Origin: Ditylenchus dipsaci
Taxonomy: Eukaryota; Nematoda; Chromadorea; Rhabditida; Anguinidae
Length of the DNA stretch: 64,000 nucleotides
Direction: 5' to 3'
NCBI GenBank assembly: GCA_004194705.1
Contig: SADC01001204.1
Span: forward strand, 2,108,001-2,172,000
Of this stretch, positions 47,034-59,073 are shown piece after piece. Every line of letters starts with the position of its first letter. Position 1 is the stretch's first letter. Below the pieces are notes generated by a model. That model saw nothing but the letters and a program-made list of their open reading frames with translations, was not told where the DNA came from and searched no databases. Position numbers and translations under genes: made by a program.

Positions 47034-50000
47034 TTAAGACAAAGTACCTAAATAATTCTTTGCAGAATCATTTATGACAGGTGACTTTTTTTTAAAAGAC
47101 AATTTTTTTAACATTTGTTTAGCATCCTTTCTTATAGTGGTATTAAACAGCAAATAAATGACTGGAGGAAAGCCTATAAAATAGAGCCAAAATTTATTGA
47201 TATAAAATAGTTATTTACCATGCATATGAAGGTAACAATACTGAGCAAAATGCATAAACAGTTTACTAGGCACAAAATAAGTCATGTAAAGATAAGTGGA
47301 AACGCAGCCAACATTTAAAACACTGATAGAAGTGACTTGCAGTAACATCTAAAAATTAGTTGATGAAACATTTTATATAAATTACGGTATTAAAAAAAAT
47401 TTCTCGCTTTATTGCACATTACCGTATTAGCTCTATTAATCCCCATTATTCTACCCCGTGAAAGATCTTGAAATTGTAAATAAAAAATGGCCCTAACTCG
47501 GAAATCCTAGACAAAAAAATCGAGGGAGATTATTAGAGCGTATACGATATTGTTATGGCCAACTAACGTTCTTCGAGTTCGGATTTTTGTTTACGTGAAC
47601 ACCGTGCATCTGAACTCGAACTTGAAATAGAACACGAACTTAAAGGCGTTCATATACGTCGAGTCCTAGGGCTGTATTTGTATTTTGTATTTCTAGGCAG
47701 TTTTGCCATAAAAGTGGCCCCTTTTATTTCCTTTTCCTCCTAATACAGCCCTTATTCCAGGGCTGCCACCTGTTCTTTTTAAAAAGATTTGTTCTCTTTT
47801 CAGAAGCTAAAATCTTTTTTTATTTTTAAAATTTCAGTCAAAATCTTTTTTTTGCACCAAGATGGCAATAAGCACTGGATGAAATGACCATTTTCCTTAA
47901 AAAATAGTCAAAACATCTTTTTTTGACTGAATGTTCTATTTTAATTTTTTGAGATGGCAGCCCTGCCTCATTCCTTTTGTAAACTGAAAAGGGGATTATT
48001 AAAATTTTAAAGTCTTTACTGAAAACTATGATAAACCGCTCATTGTTCGAAAAAAATTTTTTTGCTCGAAATTAAAAAAAAACAGGCTTTTTATAAAACA
48101 GATTCGAAAAGCACGGATATACAGTTGTCTCCTGCGTCTGATTACTCTACATGAAAAGGATTTATTAGTGAAAGCGAAAGTTGATTTTTTGATAAATAAC
48201 TAAAGGTGGGCGTCAAATTTTATTTCGACCTCGAGCTTGAACCCGAAGTACGTCAACACCTTCCAGTTTGAGTTCAGATTTTCGCCTGGGTCAATACCTT
48301 CGATCTAAACTTGAACTCAAACATGAACTCGAAATCAAAGAAACTGAATGAGCCATTAAGATATGTAATTATAAAAAGTCTACCATTTTTTGAGGCTTCG
48401 AAATTTTCTCATTTTTCAGGCCATTGGACTTTGCAAAAAAAATTATAGCAAAGACAATGTAGAGACTTGGAACACTTATAGCAAACACTGCATCCCAAAT
48501 TACATGCATAGCACTAGAGTAAGAAGACTTGAAAGTCTTGAAAATTAATAACAGTAAATAAATAGTTGGTCAAAATTTTTAAAAATAAAAACGAACATTT
48601 CCTGATGCTTTCTGAGAATAGCCAAAATATGGATCAAAAACCAGCTAAAATAAATGCCGTTGAAAAGTAGCGGTCTGATTGTGAAGAACCAATATATGCC
48701 CCAAGCCATAGAACAACTCAGCCAAACATAAATACGTTTACCTGTCAGAAAAAAGTATTGAAGGCGCTAGTGGAGAATCGGTTCCCATTTTTTCTATAAA
48801 AAAATCATCAGGGGTAGCAAGGCATTTTTTGAAGAAAAAAAAACAATAGTGAGATCTAGGTAAATATGGGAACCGATTTTCCACTAGCGCCGTATTGTAT
48901 TTGCTATAAGAGCTGGTTTTTGACAAATCACAAAAAAAAAAGGATTTTATATGATATTTAAAAAAAACAATTGGTTAAAAAAGGACATTTTGAATATTTT
49001 TGATGAAAAGGCCATTTTATCCAGTGCTTATTGATTTTTTGCAAAAAAAATGTTTTGATTACAAATTTCAGTAATAAAAACATTTGAGGTCTCTTAGCGT
49101 GGTTTATTTGCACGTAGAGCTGCTTTTAATTTTTTAAAAGGACGATACGTAAAAGTGCCACGTTTTTGTGAAAAAGTGCCACGTTCTTGTGTCACTCGTC
49201 TAGAGGCTCAGCGTGCATTGCGATTGGTCCGTCAATACGTGGAAAAGAATTTTGCGAATCCCCAGCTCCTCCTTCAGAGCGACGCCTTGGATGAAGCTTT
49301 CTGGCAGCATGGTCAAAAGTAAAGGAAGCAGAGCTCTCTCAGTGATTTCTTCAAGCCGTTAACCTAATTCTTGTTTAATCGCAGTTTCTATTCTTCGTTA
49401 GTTGAATAAAGTATCACTGTTGGGTTAGCATTTAAACCGATTCCACTTTACCCTCGATAATGGATACTTCTGACCCAAAATTTAGTTGTCTGCCTCTCGA
49501 TAATAGATACCCCGATAATAGATACCCTCGATAGTAGATACCCCCTAGCCCGGTCCCGAGGGGTATCTACTTTCGAGGTTCGACTGTAATTGCACACCGC
49601 GAGTTAAGTAATAAAAGACAGAATTTATATACAATGCTCTTTCAGAATAAATTTTAAATTTCTCTCTTGATAGGGCCATATATTAGCAAAGGACATTTTT
49701 TGACTTGGTCACCTCTGTTGATTTTTTGTGAAGTTTTAAGCTTTAGGCTCAGTCAAGGTAGGCCAGCGAATTATTGGGTCGACTCACACATATCTTAGAT
49801 GCATGTTTGAGTCCGTAACATCCTAACATACGCCTGCCAACCTTTGCCCTAATCCTGAAGCCTAACAATTCACAAAAATCAACAGGGGGACCAAGGCGAA
49901 AAAAGCCCCCTGCTAATATAGTGCCTTGATAGTCAAGATAAAAAATTTGGATTTTTAAAGGCGCTCTAATTGAAAAGAAAGTCTCAATTGTTCGTTCAAC

Positions 50001-52532
50001 TGGAAGAGAGGGGTCAACTAGTGAGAGACATAGTGACCGCACCGTCCTACGCTGTCCTAATTTTTTTCATCGCCGTCCTGCATTTTAACCATATTTTTTA
50101 TTATGGACAGCTTTTTTTATTTCACAACATACAATCAGCTTTTATTTTTATACTTAATTTTCCGCCGACCGTCCAAGTTTTCTTCAATTTTTTTTTTCGA
50201 AAAAATGGGCCGTCCTTATTTAACCGACTTTTTTGAAAATGTTCGTGTAAAATCAGGACGGCCCTTTTTTTTAAATGAAAATGAAAAAAACTAGGACGGT
50301 CGCCCGAAAATTAATTGTAAAAATAAAAAGTGGTTATATGTTGTAAAATAAAGAAAGCTGTCCATAATTAAAAATATAGTTAAAACGCAGGACGGGGATT
50401 GAAAAGATTAGGACGGCGAAGGACGGCGCGCTCACTATGGTGAGAGGGTCTAAATTAGAGAAAATACGATAAGAAGAAAGTCCCAAGTAATCATCAATCT
50501 AATAAACAAATAAGACAAGATTTAAATTTATATGGAAAAATCGGAGGGTTTATAAATAACTCTAGTAAATCTCATTTGCATAATTTTCATAATTATTATG
50601 CAAAAATGTTTTGGTTCTGGACAAAATTTTATTTGAGCTCTCAAAATGACTTACCACCAAAAAACTTGTTTTCTAGTTTGAGGGAAAGAATAGCAACACA
50701 TCTGTTTATAACCAAACATAGTTGACCAGAAGTTTCACATATCCAAGTAACTTTAAAAATACATATTTTTTGTTAATTTGAGCAAAAACTAACCCCAAAT
50801 ATGGCAACCAAAGAAATAAATTAACCTAGGGTACGAACAAAAACAACACCAGTAATAGCGAAATAACCATGAACGATCCAATAAGCCACAATACACTGCA
50901 GTCCACTATGCTGATGTAAAAGAGAAGTTGTAACAGGGATGTTTCATGTGTCGATAAATCGAAGGAAGGCATGGAATGTAAAGAATCTAAAAATATCTGT
51001 ATAAAATGATTTTGTGATGACTAAAAAATACTATTTTTCAGGGCTAGGTAAGCTTTTTTTAAAATCAGTTTATAGATTACAAAAAATCAAAACAGTAAGT
51101 AGGTTGGGTAGAAAATGTGGAAGTTCACCAATAAATTTTGAAGCACCAAATTCCAGTGTGAGCTGATCTATGTTAGACTTTATGCGAAACTACAGTGAAT
51201 ATCGTCGATTAAAACATAAGATCACCGCAAAAACTAAAAGGTGTCGAGTCCCGCACAGGCATGCCCTTTGAAAAAGTTTAACAAACTTGAGAAAGATTGA
51301 AAAAACATATGAGCTTAGAGAAACATGGTCATGGATTCATCTAAACCCTTATATAACGGCACTCCATGGGAACCAGCATAGTGTGCCGTTACATAACGGT
51401 GTCGGTACTTCTTTAGTTTACATCACACCTCAAATTTTTCGATTTTCTTGCAAATTTTGTTTGAAATTTTTTGTTTGCTCGTTCATTTTTCATCCGTCAT
51501 TTTATCCTTTCCGGTTTCAGTATGGAAAAACTTCGAAGCTTCACTCTCTCAAAGCTCTACAACAAGTTGCTCAAGTGGACTGATGAGGATTTCGTGAAGT
51601 GCTTTCAACATCTCAAATTCCTTCACTCGTTTCGCTCTTATGTATCAGATTTTGTTTTTGTCGAAAAAATTCTCTGGTCCTGATGTTATGTTCAGTTTGT
51701 GGTCTCAAATTGTTTAAATGTATGTTTGCGAGTAAGTAATTAAAAAATTTGCAAGAAAATCGAAAAAGAAGAGGTGTGATGTAAACTAAAGAAGTACCAC
51801 GGTGTCATTAAATAGGAGTGCCGTTATGTAGAGGCTGTCATTCTGAATGGCTCGTGGGTGCCGGTGTAAAGAGTGTTTTTTTTGAATAACTGTAGACTGT
51901 AAGAACTGATAAGCTAAATTTTTTACATCAGACCCATCCAATTGTGAATGCATGCCGTTACATAGAGGTGCAGTTTATATATGAAGTGTCACTTTCAGAA
52001 TGCCGTTATATAGAGGTGTTGTTACATAGAGGCATAGGCGTACTCAGAACTTTCTGACTGGCGGGGGGGGGGGGAAGGGCGGTGGGAGGTACGGCGCTAA
52101 ATAGACTAAAAATCCTGACAGGGGGGGGGGGTAGGAAAGGCTAGGAATCCTTTCTCTCAGTAAAGAAGTACAGTCGACGCTTTCAATAACTCTCGAGAGA
52201 TCGGCTGAGTTTTTGCACAGATTTTAGAGATATTCTTACGTCAAAAAGATAGTACTTTTGACGTAAATGACATAATTAGTTTTCTTCCGCGTTTTTTAAA
52301 GACTCTCGATACGGAGAACGTCCACTGTGCTTTCTTTCGGCAATTTATAAAAAAATATTTAAAATTTATTTCTCTGATAGCTCGTCCTTACATAATAAAG
52401 TACGGCCAGGACAATGCAAATAATTCCTTCTGTGACATGTTGTCGCTCTTTAAGTCTGACATATTCTACACTGACATTAATACAGCCATATATTTTTTTT
52501 TGCTCTTCAGGATGAAATAAATACAACTCCAT
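47034..52532 (-). CDS. Serpentine receptor class T (Srt) chemoreceptor (7 exons)
   Basis: Exons on the minus strand: 52532-52392, 50986-50826, 50750-50655, 48741-48597, 48513-48384, 47348-47219, 47173-47034, about 314 aa. The N-terminus shows the Srt pattern: MELYLFHPEEQKKIYGC, a basic RQHV stretch, TM1, then ILYIPCLPSIYRHMKHPCYN across the first splice. TM2 includes YISIVDC and GYFAITGVVF. TM3 has TWICETSGQLCLVINRC (the NRC motif). TM4-TM5 shows RIYVWLSCSMAWGIYWF and FNGIYFSWF. TM7 shows GFPPVIYLLFNTTIRKD, followed by a lysine-rich tail. Phases agree throughout. Two bases seem missing in the second exon (about 50925 and 50897). The start ATG follows CTTTACTTTAG, a good spliced-leader or cis acceptor. 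The large introns contain a Tigger tail, foldbacks and a hAT MITE. Srt genes act as chemosensory GPCRs in nematodes; the ligand is unknown. Confidence 0.88.
47758..47965. mobile_element. hAT-type MITE, CAGGGCTGCCA family
   Basis: Ends CAGGGCTGCCACC and GGCAGCCCTG; flanks CCTTATTC and CCTCATTC (7 of 8). Related in sequence to 41929-42125. Lies in an Srt-gene intron. Confidence 0.8.
49165..49586 (+). mobile_element. 3' end of a Tigger/pogo-like transposon with transposase C-terminus
   Basis: An open frame from about 49165 to the stop at 49322 encodes a helical C-terminal segment (RLEAQRALRLVRQYVEKNF, then LLQSDALDEAFWQHG). It is followed by arrays of CCCTCGATAATAGATA and a terminal GGTTCGACTG next to TA at 49586. 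This end matches the CAGTCGAAC ends of the MITEs across the window. No 5' part is present. It lies in an intron of the Srt gene. Confidence 0.55.
50022..50450. mobile_element. Foldback with CCGTCCTACGCTGTCCTAA arms
   Basis: CATAGTGACCGCACCGTCC and GACAGCTTTTTTTATTTC pair with GAAAGCTGTCC and GGACGGCG..GCGCTCACTATG at the right. Srt-gene intron. Confidence 0.65.
51343..51860. mobile_element. MITE with TATAACGGCACTCC ends
   Basis: CTTATATAACGGCACTCC and TACTTCTTTAGTTTACATCA pair with TGATGTAAACTAAAGAAGTA and GGAGTGCCGTTATGTAGA. Further CCGTTACATAGAGG steps run to 52030. First intron of the Srt gene. Confidence 0.65.
52171..52335. mobile_element. Degraded Tigger-like MITE
   Basis: Begins CAGTCGACGCTTTCAATAAC and ends with ACGTCCACTG; arms share CTCTCGA and TTTTGACGTAA pieces. 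Upstream end of Srt intron 1 region. Confidence 0.5.
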
Positions 52533-53447
52533 AGCTAAAGTAAAGCTGTTTTAACAAACTCTTTTTACTGTAAAAGACGAAACGCTAAAAATCTCAGTTT
52601 TAAAAGTAGCAGTGCCAACTATAAGCAAAACTTTAAAAACACAAACATGCAGACGAATAAAAAATAGAGCTGACTTAAAGGCTAAAAATATCAGGCATAA
52701 ATGCTTATTAAATCTAAAGAAAATGGTCAATAGTAATTTAACTTTTTTAATTTCACCAAAATATGAACGATAAAAATAAACTTTTTGCTTAAAAATGTCA
52801 AGAGATACAACAAAAAACAAAGTGTATTTGTTAAAAAAATTGGAGCAGAATTTATATTTTTGCTAAACGGGATATAATCTTGATGTTTCTTTGTTTGCTT
52901 TTCATCTTTATTACAAAACAGCTTATGTTATTGAAGGACCATGAAATTTGATAAGCACAGCAATTTGTGATATTCGAATTCGTGTGGGACCGAGAATCGG
53001 TTTCATTTCGCAGCTCATGAGCTACGTAATCCATGTTACAGATTGACTTTTCAAAATCTGAGTGTTGAGAAATGGCTATTTAAAAAGAATCAATTATTTG
53101 AAAAATGACTAAATCCGAAAAAGTTGGAAAAATTTGGGTTTTAGTCATTTTTCAAGAAATTGATTTTTTCCAAAAAGCCAGTTCTCAAGACTCAGATTTT
53201 TGAAACTCATTCTGTAATATGGCTTCAGTAGCTCTTGAGCTGCGCTACAACATGGTGATAAGATGTTGTTCAAGCGCTCACTTAAAATTAGAATTAAAAT
53301 TAGAAAAAAATTAGAATCAGCTCATTTTGTAGGGCAGGAAAAGGTCTTTCTAATAGTATACTGGATTAGTGAAAACGTCTGCAATTTCTTCAATAAAAAG
53401 TGCTTTGAAAAAAGCCGGATAATTATGCATCAACCTGATGTGTAATT

Positions 53448-53535
53448 GATTTTGTCCAGCGCAAAAATGGTAGTGGCTGGATTGAACCAGCTCTCTTGGA
53501 TTACCATTACAGGCCAACGTGCTGCCATTACACTA
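53448..53535 (-). repeat. tRNA-like sequence
   Basis: Minus strand: GGCGTAGTGTAATGGCAGCA (D-arm-like) and AGCTGGTTCAATCCAGCC (T-arm-like with a good 5-bp stem). The acceptor ends do not pair, so probably a SINE piece. Confidence 0.5.
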
Positions 53536-54438
53536 CGCCTCCACCTCTGTAAAATTCCTGCGGAGGCACTAAGACAAAGGGACCACATCACAACCCAATA
53601 TTTTGGTTTACTTCCACCAGTTGATGGAAAATTGCAGTATTTAACCGTCACATCAGCCACCAGGCGGTCGATAGATTTCTGGTTGACTGGTCGATTAATA
53701 TTTTCGTTACAAAAATTCTATCCCGTTATCGGAGACGAAAAAAAGAAAGCGTGTTAATAAAAGAAAGAGGAAAAGCAGCTGTATTTTATTAATTAACAGT
53801 TTATAGCGATGAGTCTCTCGAATTCGAAAATGATTTCAATATTATCAGCTCAAAATTTCACTCAATTTAATTTTTTTTTTCAAATAATTTATGAACACCT
53901 GCCTGCTTTGCCAATTTTTTTTCTATAGTTTTTGTCAGCAGCTCCGACAAGTTAAAATATAAGCGCATATGCTGGAAGGAGGTTAAAAAATAAGCGCCTG
54001 TGGGTTCCTATTAGAGGAAATACGGTAGGTGCAAGATACAACATACTTTTTGTTTGCTTATACTTTTTTAAATTTTTTTCGCCTTGGCATTTTAATTTAT
54101 TTTTTGATAGGAGAGACCACAGACAATCAAATGACATATAAAGTACTATATCATTAATTGTAAAGACAAATAAAACCAACAACAAAATAAACAATTTTAT
54201 TCCTTGTTTACACTTCTGTCATAGGCTTTGATTTTTTTAAGACAAAAAAAAGCTATTGCTGTTTATTGAACACTGGACCAAATCCAACGAAAGGTATTGG
54301 GAGCTTCAAAAGATTTATTTCCTCACTACTTCGACATTATCAGGCTGAACTCGAGAAATCTCGCTTTTTATCTACTCCAAAAAATTGCATGGAACCAAAT
54401 CAAGCGAAAAATTAAATAAATGAACAATAAATTTTATA

Positions 54439-54586
54439 CAGTTCACTCCAGATGAACATCTGGGGACCAGCCTGGGGTGCCGGCTTATCGAGAGCGCCGG
54501 TTTATCGGGAGTAAGCTTTGTCCAATTTCCTTGTCGGCTAGCCGAATCAGGCTCTTTCACAGTGCCGGTTTATCGAGAGTGGACTG
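54439..54586. mobile_element. Tigger-like MITE, 148 bp
   Basis: Ends CAGTTCACTCCAGATG and TATCGAGAGTGGACTG, flanked by TA; inner CGGTTTATCG repeats. Confidence 0.72.
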
Positions 54587-54656
54587 TAAAAGTGTTTGTT
54601 GTATACTCTATCAAATGAACAAAATTCTTGTCAAAACAAAACGGATTTGAAAAAAT

Positions 54657-54823
54657 ACCGTATTCTCTCTAATAGAACCACATGTGGTTCTATTTTTCAA
54701 CCCCCTTGGGGGTGTGGTTTTAATAGAGAGTGTGGTTCTATTTCACAACCCCCCTTAGGGGTGTGGTTCTATTAGAGAGTGTGGTTTAAATAGAGAGTGT
54801 GGTTCTATTAGAGAGAATACGGT
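54657..54823. mobile_element. MITE with CCGTATTCTCTCTAATAGAA ends
   Basis: Inverted ends ACCGTATTCTCTCTAATAG and CTATTAGAGAGAATACGGT; interior is tandem GTGTGGTTCTATTAGAGA units (about four). Confidence 0.82.
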
Positions 54824-56371
54824 GAGCGCAAAACAAAAAAATGCCCACCGTGTATATCCTCGTTCAAAAAAGTTGAAACTGGGATAAAGAGTTATCTAAA
54901 AATAGATAACTTAACACAATAGTTGGTTTAATAATTAGAACAACAGTGATCTTCAGTAGGTCTTCAAATTCATTTATCTGTTTTGGCCAACATTAACATT
55001 TTTTATTAGATTTTTTACTGGAGCATGGGGAGTTAATAGATAAAATACTGTATACCTTAAATACATTTTAAGCACCTTTATAATATGAAAACGTTAGCTT
55101 CCTGGTAGTTAACTACCTTCTCACAGCATATACACAGATAAATTAGTTATAACTTGTACAAGAATTATTCATAGGCAAAATAACTCAAATAAAAGCTCAG
55201 TCTGAAAACAAGCTTAAGTATGAATTATCACCAAGGTTCTTACTGCTTTTAACTAATCTATAAAAACTACTTTTCAGAAAAAATGCTTTAAAGTGAAAAA
55301 TTACATTAACTATTAATCAAAAATGAGTAATTTACATTTTTCTTGAAAATCTTACTAATTCTTGGCTATCTTTCTCAATAGCATTGCGTAAATAAAGTAA
55401 ATTTTACATTAATGTTTGTTAAGGAAAGACTTGCTAACTTGTTATGCATAGAGGATAATTTTGCTTTAGCTTCAAAATGTAGAACATATGAGAAAGAAGT
55501 ATAAAGACTTTTATTCGCCAAATTTTAGTTTGGTCAAAAAGCCTTTTTCAAATTTCACGTCAGCTTGGAAAAAGTTTAAAAACCAGGATAATAGCTAGAT
55601 TTTTTAAACATTTTTTTCACTTGGAGCACTAGGTAAGACCGACCTGAAAAGGTATTTGGATACCATGAAGAGGTAAAATTTCATCAGTTTTGTTGACTAG
55701 GGCCTTCTCAGAGTGCTGGGCTAAAGTACACCATATCGCGTATCTCGAAAATGCCCAATATCATCTTTTTGCTACGTAAATTCCAGCAGGACTTTTTACG
55801 AAAGATGGGAATATAAGCTCTTTTGCTGAAAAAGCCAATGGACCGAAATGCGGTGGAGTAACCTAATACACGATAGTTTACCTTGGTCTACTTTGTTTTT
55901 CGATTGTTTTTTCATTGATTTTTTTTCTTTAGTTTTCATTTTCACAAATTGTTTTCTTCGTCACCTAAAAACTTATTTTGTCAGTTTCACGTGCTAAAAT
56001 GCAAAAACCTCGTGTTTGGCTACTAGTATCGTATAAAAATTTGAATAAAAGTTGTCAAAAGATGACATTGATATCGCACAAAAACTTATGTTTTTTAGTC
56101 TTTAAGACAGTCTTATCTTGACAAATTCCAAGTGTAAGGTAGGAACAAGGGTGGTTTGGGCAAAACCAATTAACAATCGAGTAGTGGTACCTTAGGCCAT
56201 GGGCACACCAAGATACAGAACAGTGGGACGAATCCTGATATCTTAAAGGGATCAAAACAAGTGGTGGCCTTAGCGATATTAAAGCTGTTAGTGTGAGTCA
56301 TAAGTCGATCCAGAACCAGTCTCCTTAAGGGAGCTGGATACCCATTTCATATCTCAGGCGTATCTGCTCTC

Positions 56372-56725
56372 ATGAGATCCACATTATTCTGTGTTGAAGA
56401 CCAGTCGCGCACTAAGACAGTCGAGGACCGTAAACGTCACCTACCCTTGGTTGCTCCGCAAGCAGTCAAGTTGTATTCATCGTCTCCAGCCAAGCCGTGG
56501 TCCATGCCAACAGCCAGCCATCCTGGTCTCCAGCTCCGCACACATCCATCGTCATCATCCAGTAGTGGTCCGGGCCAGTCAACCGAAGTCAAGCAGCCAG
56601 ATGTCCTGCAGCAAGGGAATAGGGGATCTAGTAATCACAATCTCTTAAGTCTTTGTGATATGAATTGTACGTGTGTATCCAATAAGAGAAAACCCCTCGG
56701 TCTGGTCTTAAAAGTGTGCGATTAG
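56372..56725 (+). other. Open Ser/Pro-rich frame in a GC-richer island
   Basis: A 117-codon frame with runs of Ser (HPSSSSSSGPG) and an overlapping open frame at 56391. Base composition of 56240-56720 is more even than nearby. No signal, domain or splice context supports a gene; it may be an exon or chance. Confidence 0.2.
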
Positions 56726-56892
56726 TCTTCCATTTTTACTTAGTTAAGCATCGTTGATTTATTTATGAAAGCGCCTTTGAAAGGACCATACTTGTAAACA
56801 CCATACAAATACCACACTTTTTTCACTCCAAAAATATTTTTTGAAAATGTATTGTCAGTATATCTGAATAAAAACACTATGTTATATTAGTT

Positions 56893-56960
56893 ACCTAGCC
56901 TAGCTCAGTGGTACAGCAGCGTAGTGTGGTTATTGTCGAGTGAGTTCCACTCGAAAAAAT
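56893..56960 (+). repeat. tRNA-like sequence
   Basis: TAGCCTAGCTCAGTGGTACA resembles an A box; GAGTGAGTTCCACTCG forms a T-arm-like hairpin. Confidence 0.45.
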
Positions 56961-58329
56961 GATTTGTATCGTCAGAATTTGCGTATTTTAAATTTTTTCA
57001 AATAATTACTAATATTTTTGTGTTAAAAAAAATTGGCCAGTTATTAAAAAAATCACCAGAAATAAAAATAATAAAAGACTCTTGTTGTTTATTTCGAATA
57101 AACCTTTTAAAATTACAAAGCACAGTAAACAAAAAATTTTAAGATCATTTTGGAAATAAAAATTGCAAATAAAAAATATTTTTTATTTTTTTAAACCGAC
57201 AAAGAAAATTATTTTTAACGCGTATTGGACAGCCGACAAAACTATTGAAAAAGTTGAATTACGTGAATTATCGCGGTGAATCTTATGTTTGCCCTGCCTT
57301 TTGCTATGCAATTTTGCTTGGTGTATGCAATGAGCGCTGCGCGCGTCCCATCTTCGCTTCCACGTTTCTCCACACGCTTTTTGTTGACAAATAGCATGCT
57401 CTAGCAAAAAATTCATGCTCAAAGAGCACATTTCTGTGCCTGCAATTAGATTTTCACCAATAATTTTAGAAAAAATAGATTTGTGCTATTTGTGAAGAAT
57501 TTTTTGAAAAATAGTTTTCTTATTTTTATTCTAACTCACTTTTTCAATAATTTTGTCATTATTTTTAATAGAGTAAAAATCTCAAAAAACTTTTTGTATT
57601 AGTGAACGTTCCGCTCTATATGTGTGCAAGGGTACACTTAAAAATCTGCCTTGTTTCCCCTGTTTTTTTACAAGTCTCAGAAACTGATTGTAAACACTTT
57701 TAACTATTATCTAAATTCAAAGCAAAAAAAAATTGGTGTGAAAAGTGTAAAAATTTTTTTTTTGGTCCCCTAAGCTGAGTCTTAGGCAAGGATAGGCCAG
57801 CGTATATCAGGACGAACTCAAACATATTTTTGGCGCTACTCGGTTATAGCCACCCCCCCCCCAAAAGTGCTACTCGGGAATAATTCCCCCCCCCAATCCT
57901 AGGAGCTACTCGTTATACCCCCCCCCCAAAATCAAGATTTTTAGGAGTGGTCAAAACACATTTTTAAGCAATAATTTTGCCATAAAAGGACTAGAAAAGC
58001 AATTAAAATAGGGTTCAAGGCTGTATTGGGAGGGGAAGGGACAAAACAGGGGCCATTTTATAGTGCCTATAAGTACCAAAGAGTATTAATTCTCTAAGCG
58101 TTGAAGTCACTTTCAAACCCAGTCACTTGTGGTGCACGTAAAAGGATAAGCACTCGAAATGATCGGACCGATCAGCCGGGTGGATCCCGATGGTTGTCGT
58201 GTAAATTTTGGACGGCTGAGCCTCAGGCTCGTAGCCTCAGGCTGGAAAATGGGGAGACCCTTTCGGCCGAAAATTCAAAGATGTTAAACATAGTTTTGAA
58301 TATTGGGGCCTATCGCATAAATAACTCTG

Positions 58330-58515
58330 GTATGCATGTTTTTCATGCATCCAGAGTCACTTTCGAGTGATTTGTGTCTAAGGTATGTGGGTGTGCGCAT
58401 GTCAACTCCAAGCCCCCAAGCCACTGCGCCCCCCTAAGAGGGCGCAGGGGGCTTGGTTGGTTAGAGATGCGCGCACTCACTTACCTTAGACATGATTCTG
58501 AGAAGTACACTTTAT
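58330..58515. repeat. Palindromic ATGCAT / AAGGTA segment shared with two foldbacks
   Basis: Contains CATGCATCCAGAGTCACTTT, GTCTAAGGTATGTGGGTG and an inverse half GCGCGCACTCACTTACC. Same core as 22900-23100 and 38870-39080, without the outer arms. Confidence 0.65.
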
Positions 58516-58792
58516 CATAAAATGCATATAGAGTCTATTTTTGCCACGGCCCGAGTTGAAAAACATGGTAAAGCAGCTAAAATAAAGTGGCCCCTGTATT
58601 ATTCCCTTCCCCTCCCAATACAGCCCATAATCCCTTTTAAATTGCTTTTCTGGACTTTTATGGCGAAATTATTGCTTAAAAATGGGTTTTGACCACTCCA
58701 AAAAATCTTGATTTTTTGGGGGGGGGGTATAACCGAGTAGGTCCGATTTTTTGGGGGGGGGGGGGGGCGGTGGGGTATTTGTTTATTGAAAG

Positions 58793-59073
58793 GGGCAGCC
58801 GACGATTGCGCCATTTCAAATTGCGCCAATTCAGATTGCGCCACATTCAAATTGCGTCGATGCAGATTGCGCCACTGCAAATTGCGCCAAAATCGTGGTC
58901 TGGTCATTGAAGGACATGAAAACAGTCAGCCCTAATAGTAGAAGGGAACAAAATTCGTTGAGATCAGATTAAAAAAGTATTTGCCTAACTTTGATTAGAG
59001 TATATAGTGGCGCAATTTGCAGTGGCGCAATCTGCATTGGCGCAATTTGAAATGGCGCAATCGTCGGCTGCCC
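58793..59073. mobile_element. Foldback element with GCGCCA subrepeats
   Basis: Starts GGGCAGCCGACGATTGCGCC and ends with its inverse. Each arm is an array of a 13-18 bp unit around AATTGCGCCA. Flanks ATTGAAAG and ATTAAAAG match at 7 of 8 bases. GGG/CCC ends, subrepeats and an 8-bp duplication suggest a non-autonomous MULE. Confidence 0.7.

Noticed and set aside
53448..53535. Functional tRNA gene
   Set aside because: Only the T-arm pairs well; acceptor and anticodon stems fail, so kept only as tRNA-like.
58599..58910. Frames with LRHFK/AQFE repeats
   Set aside because: Translation of the GCGCCA subrepeat arm of a foldback element.
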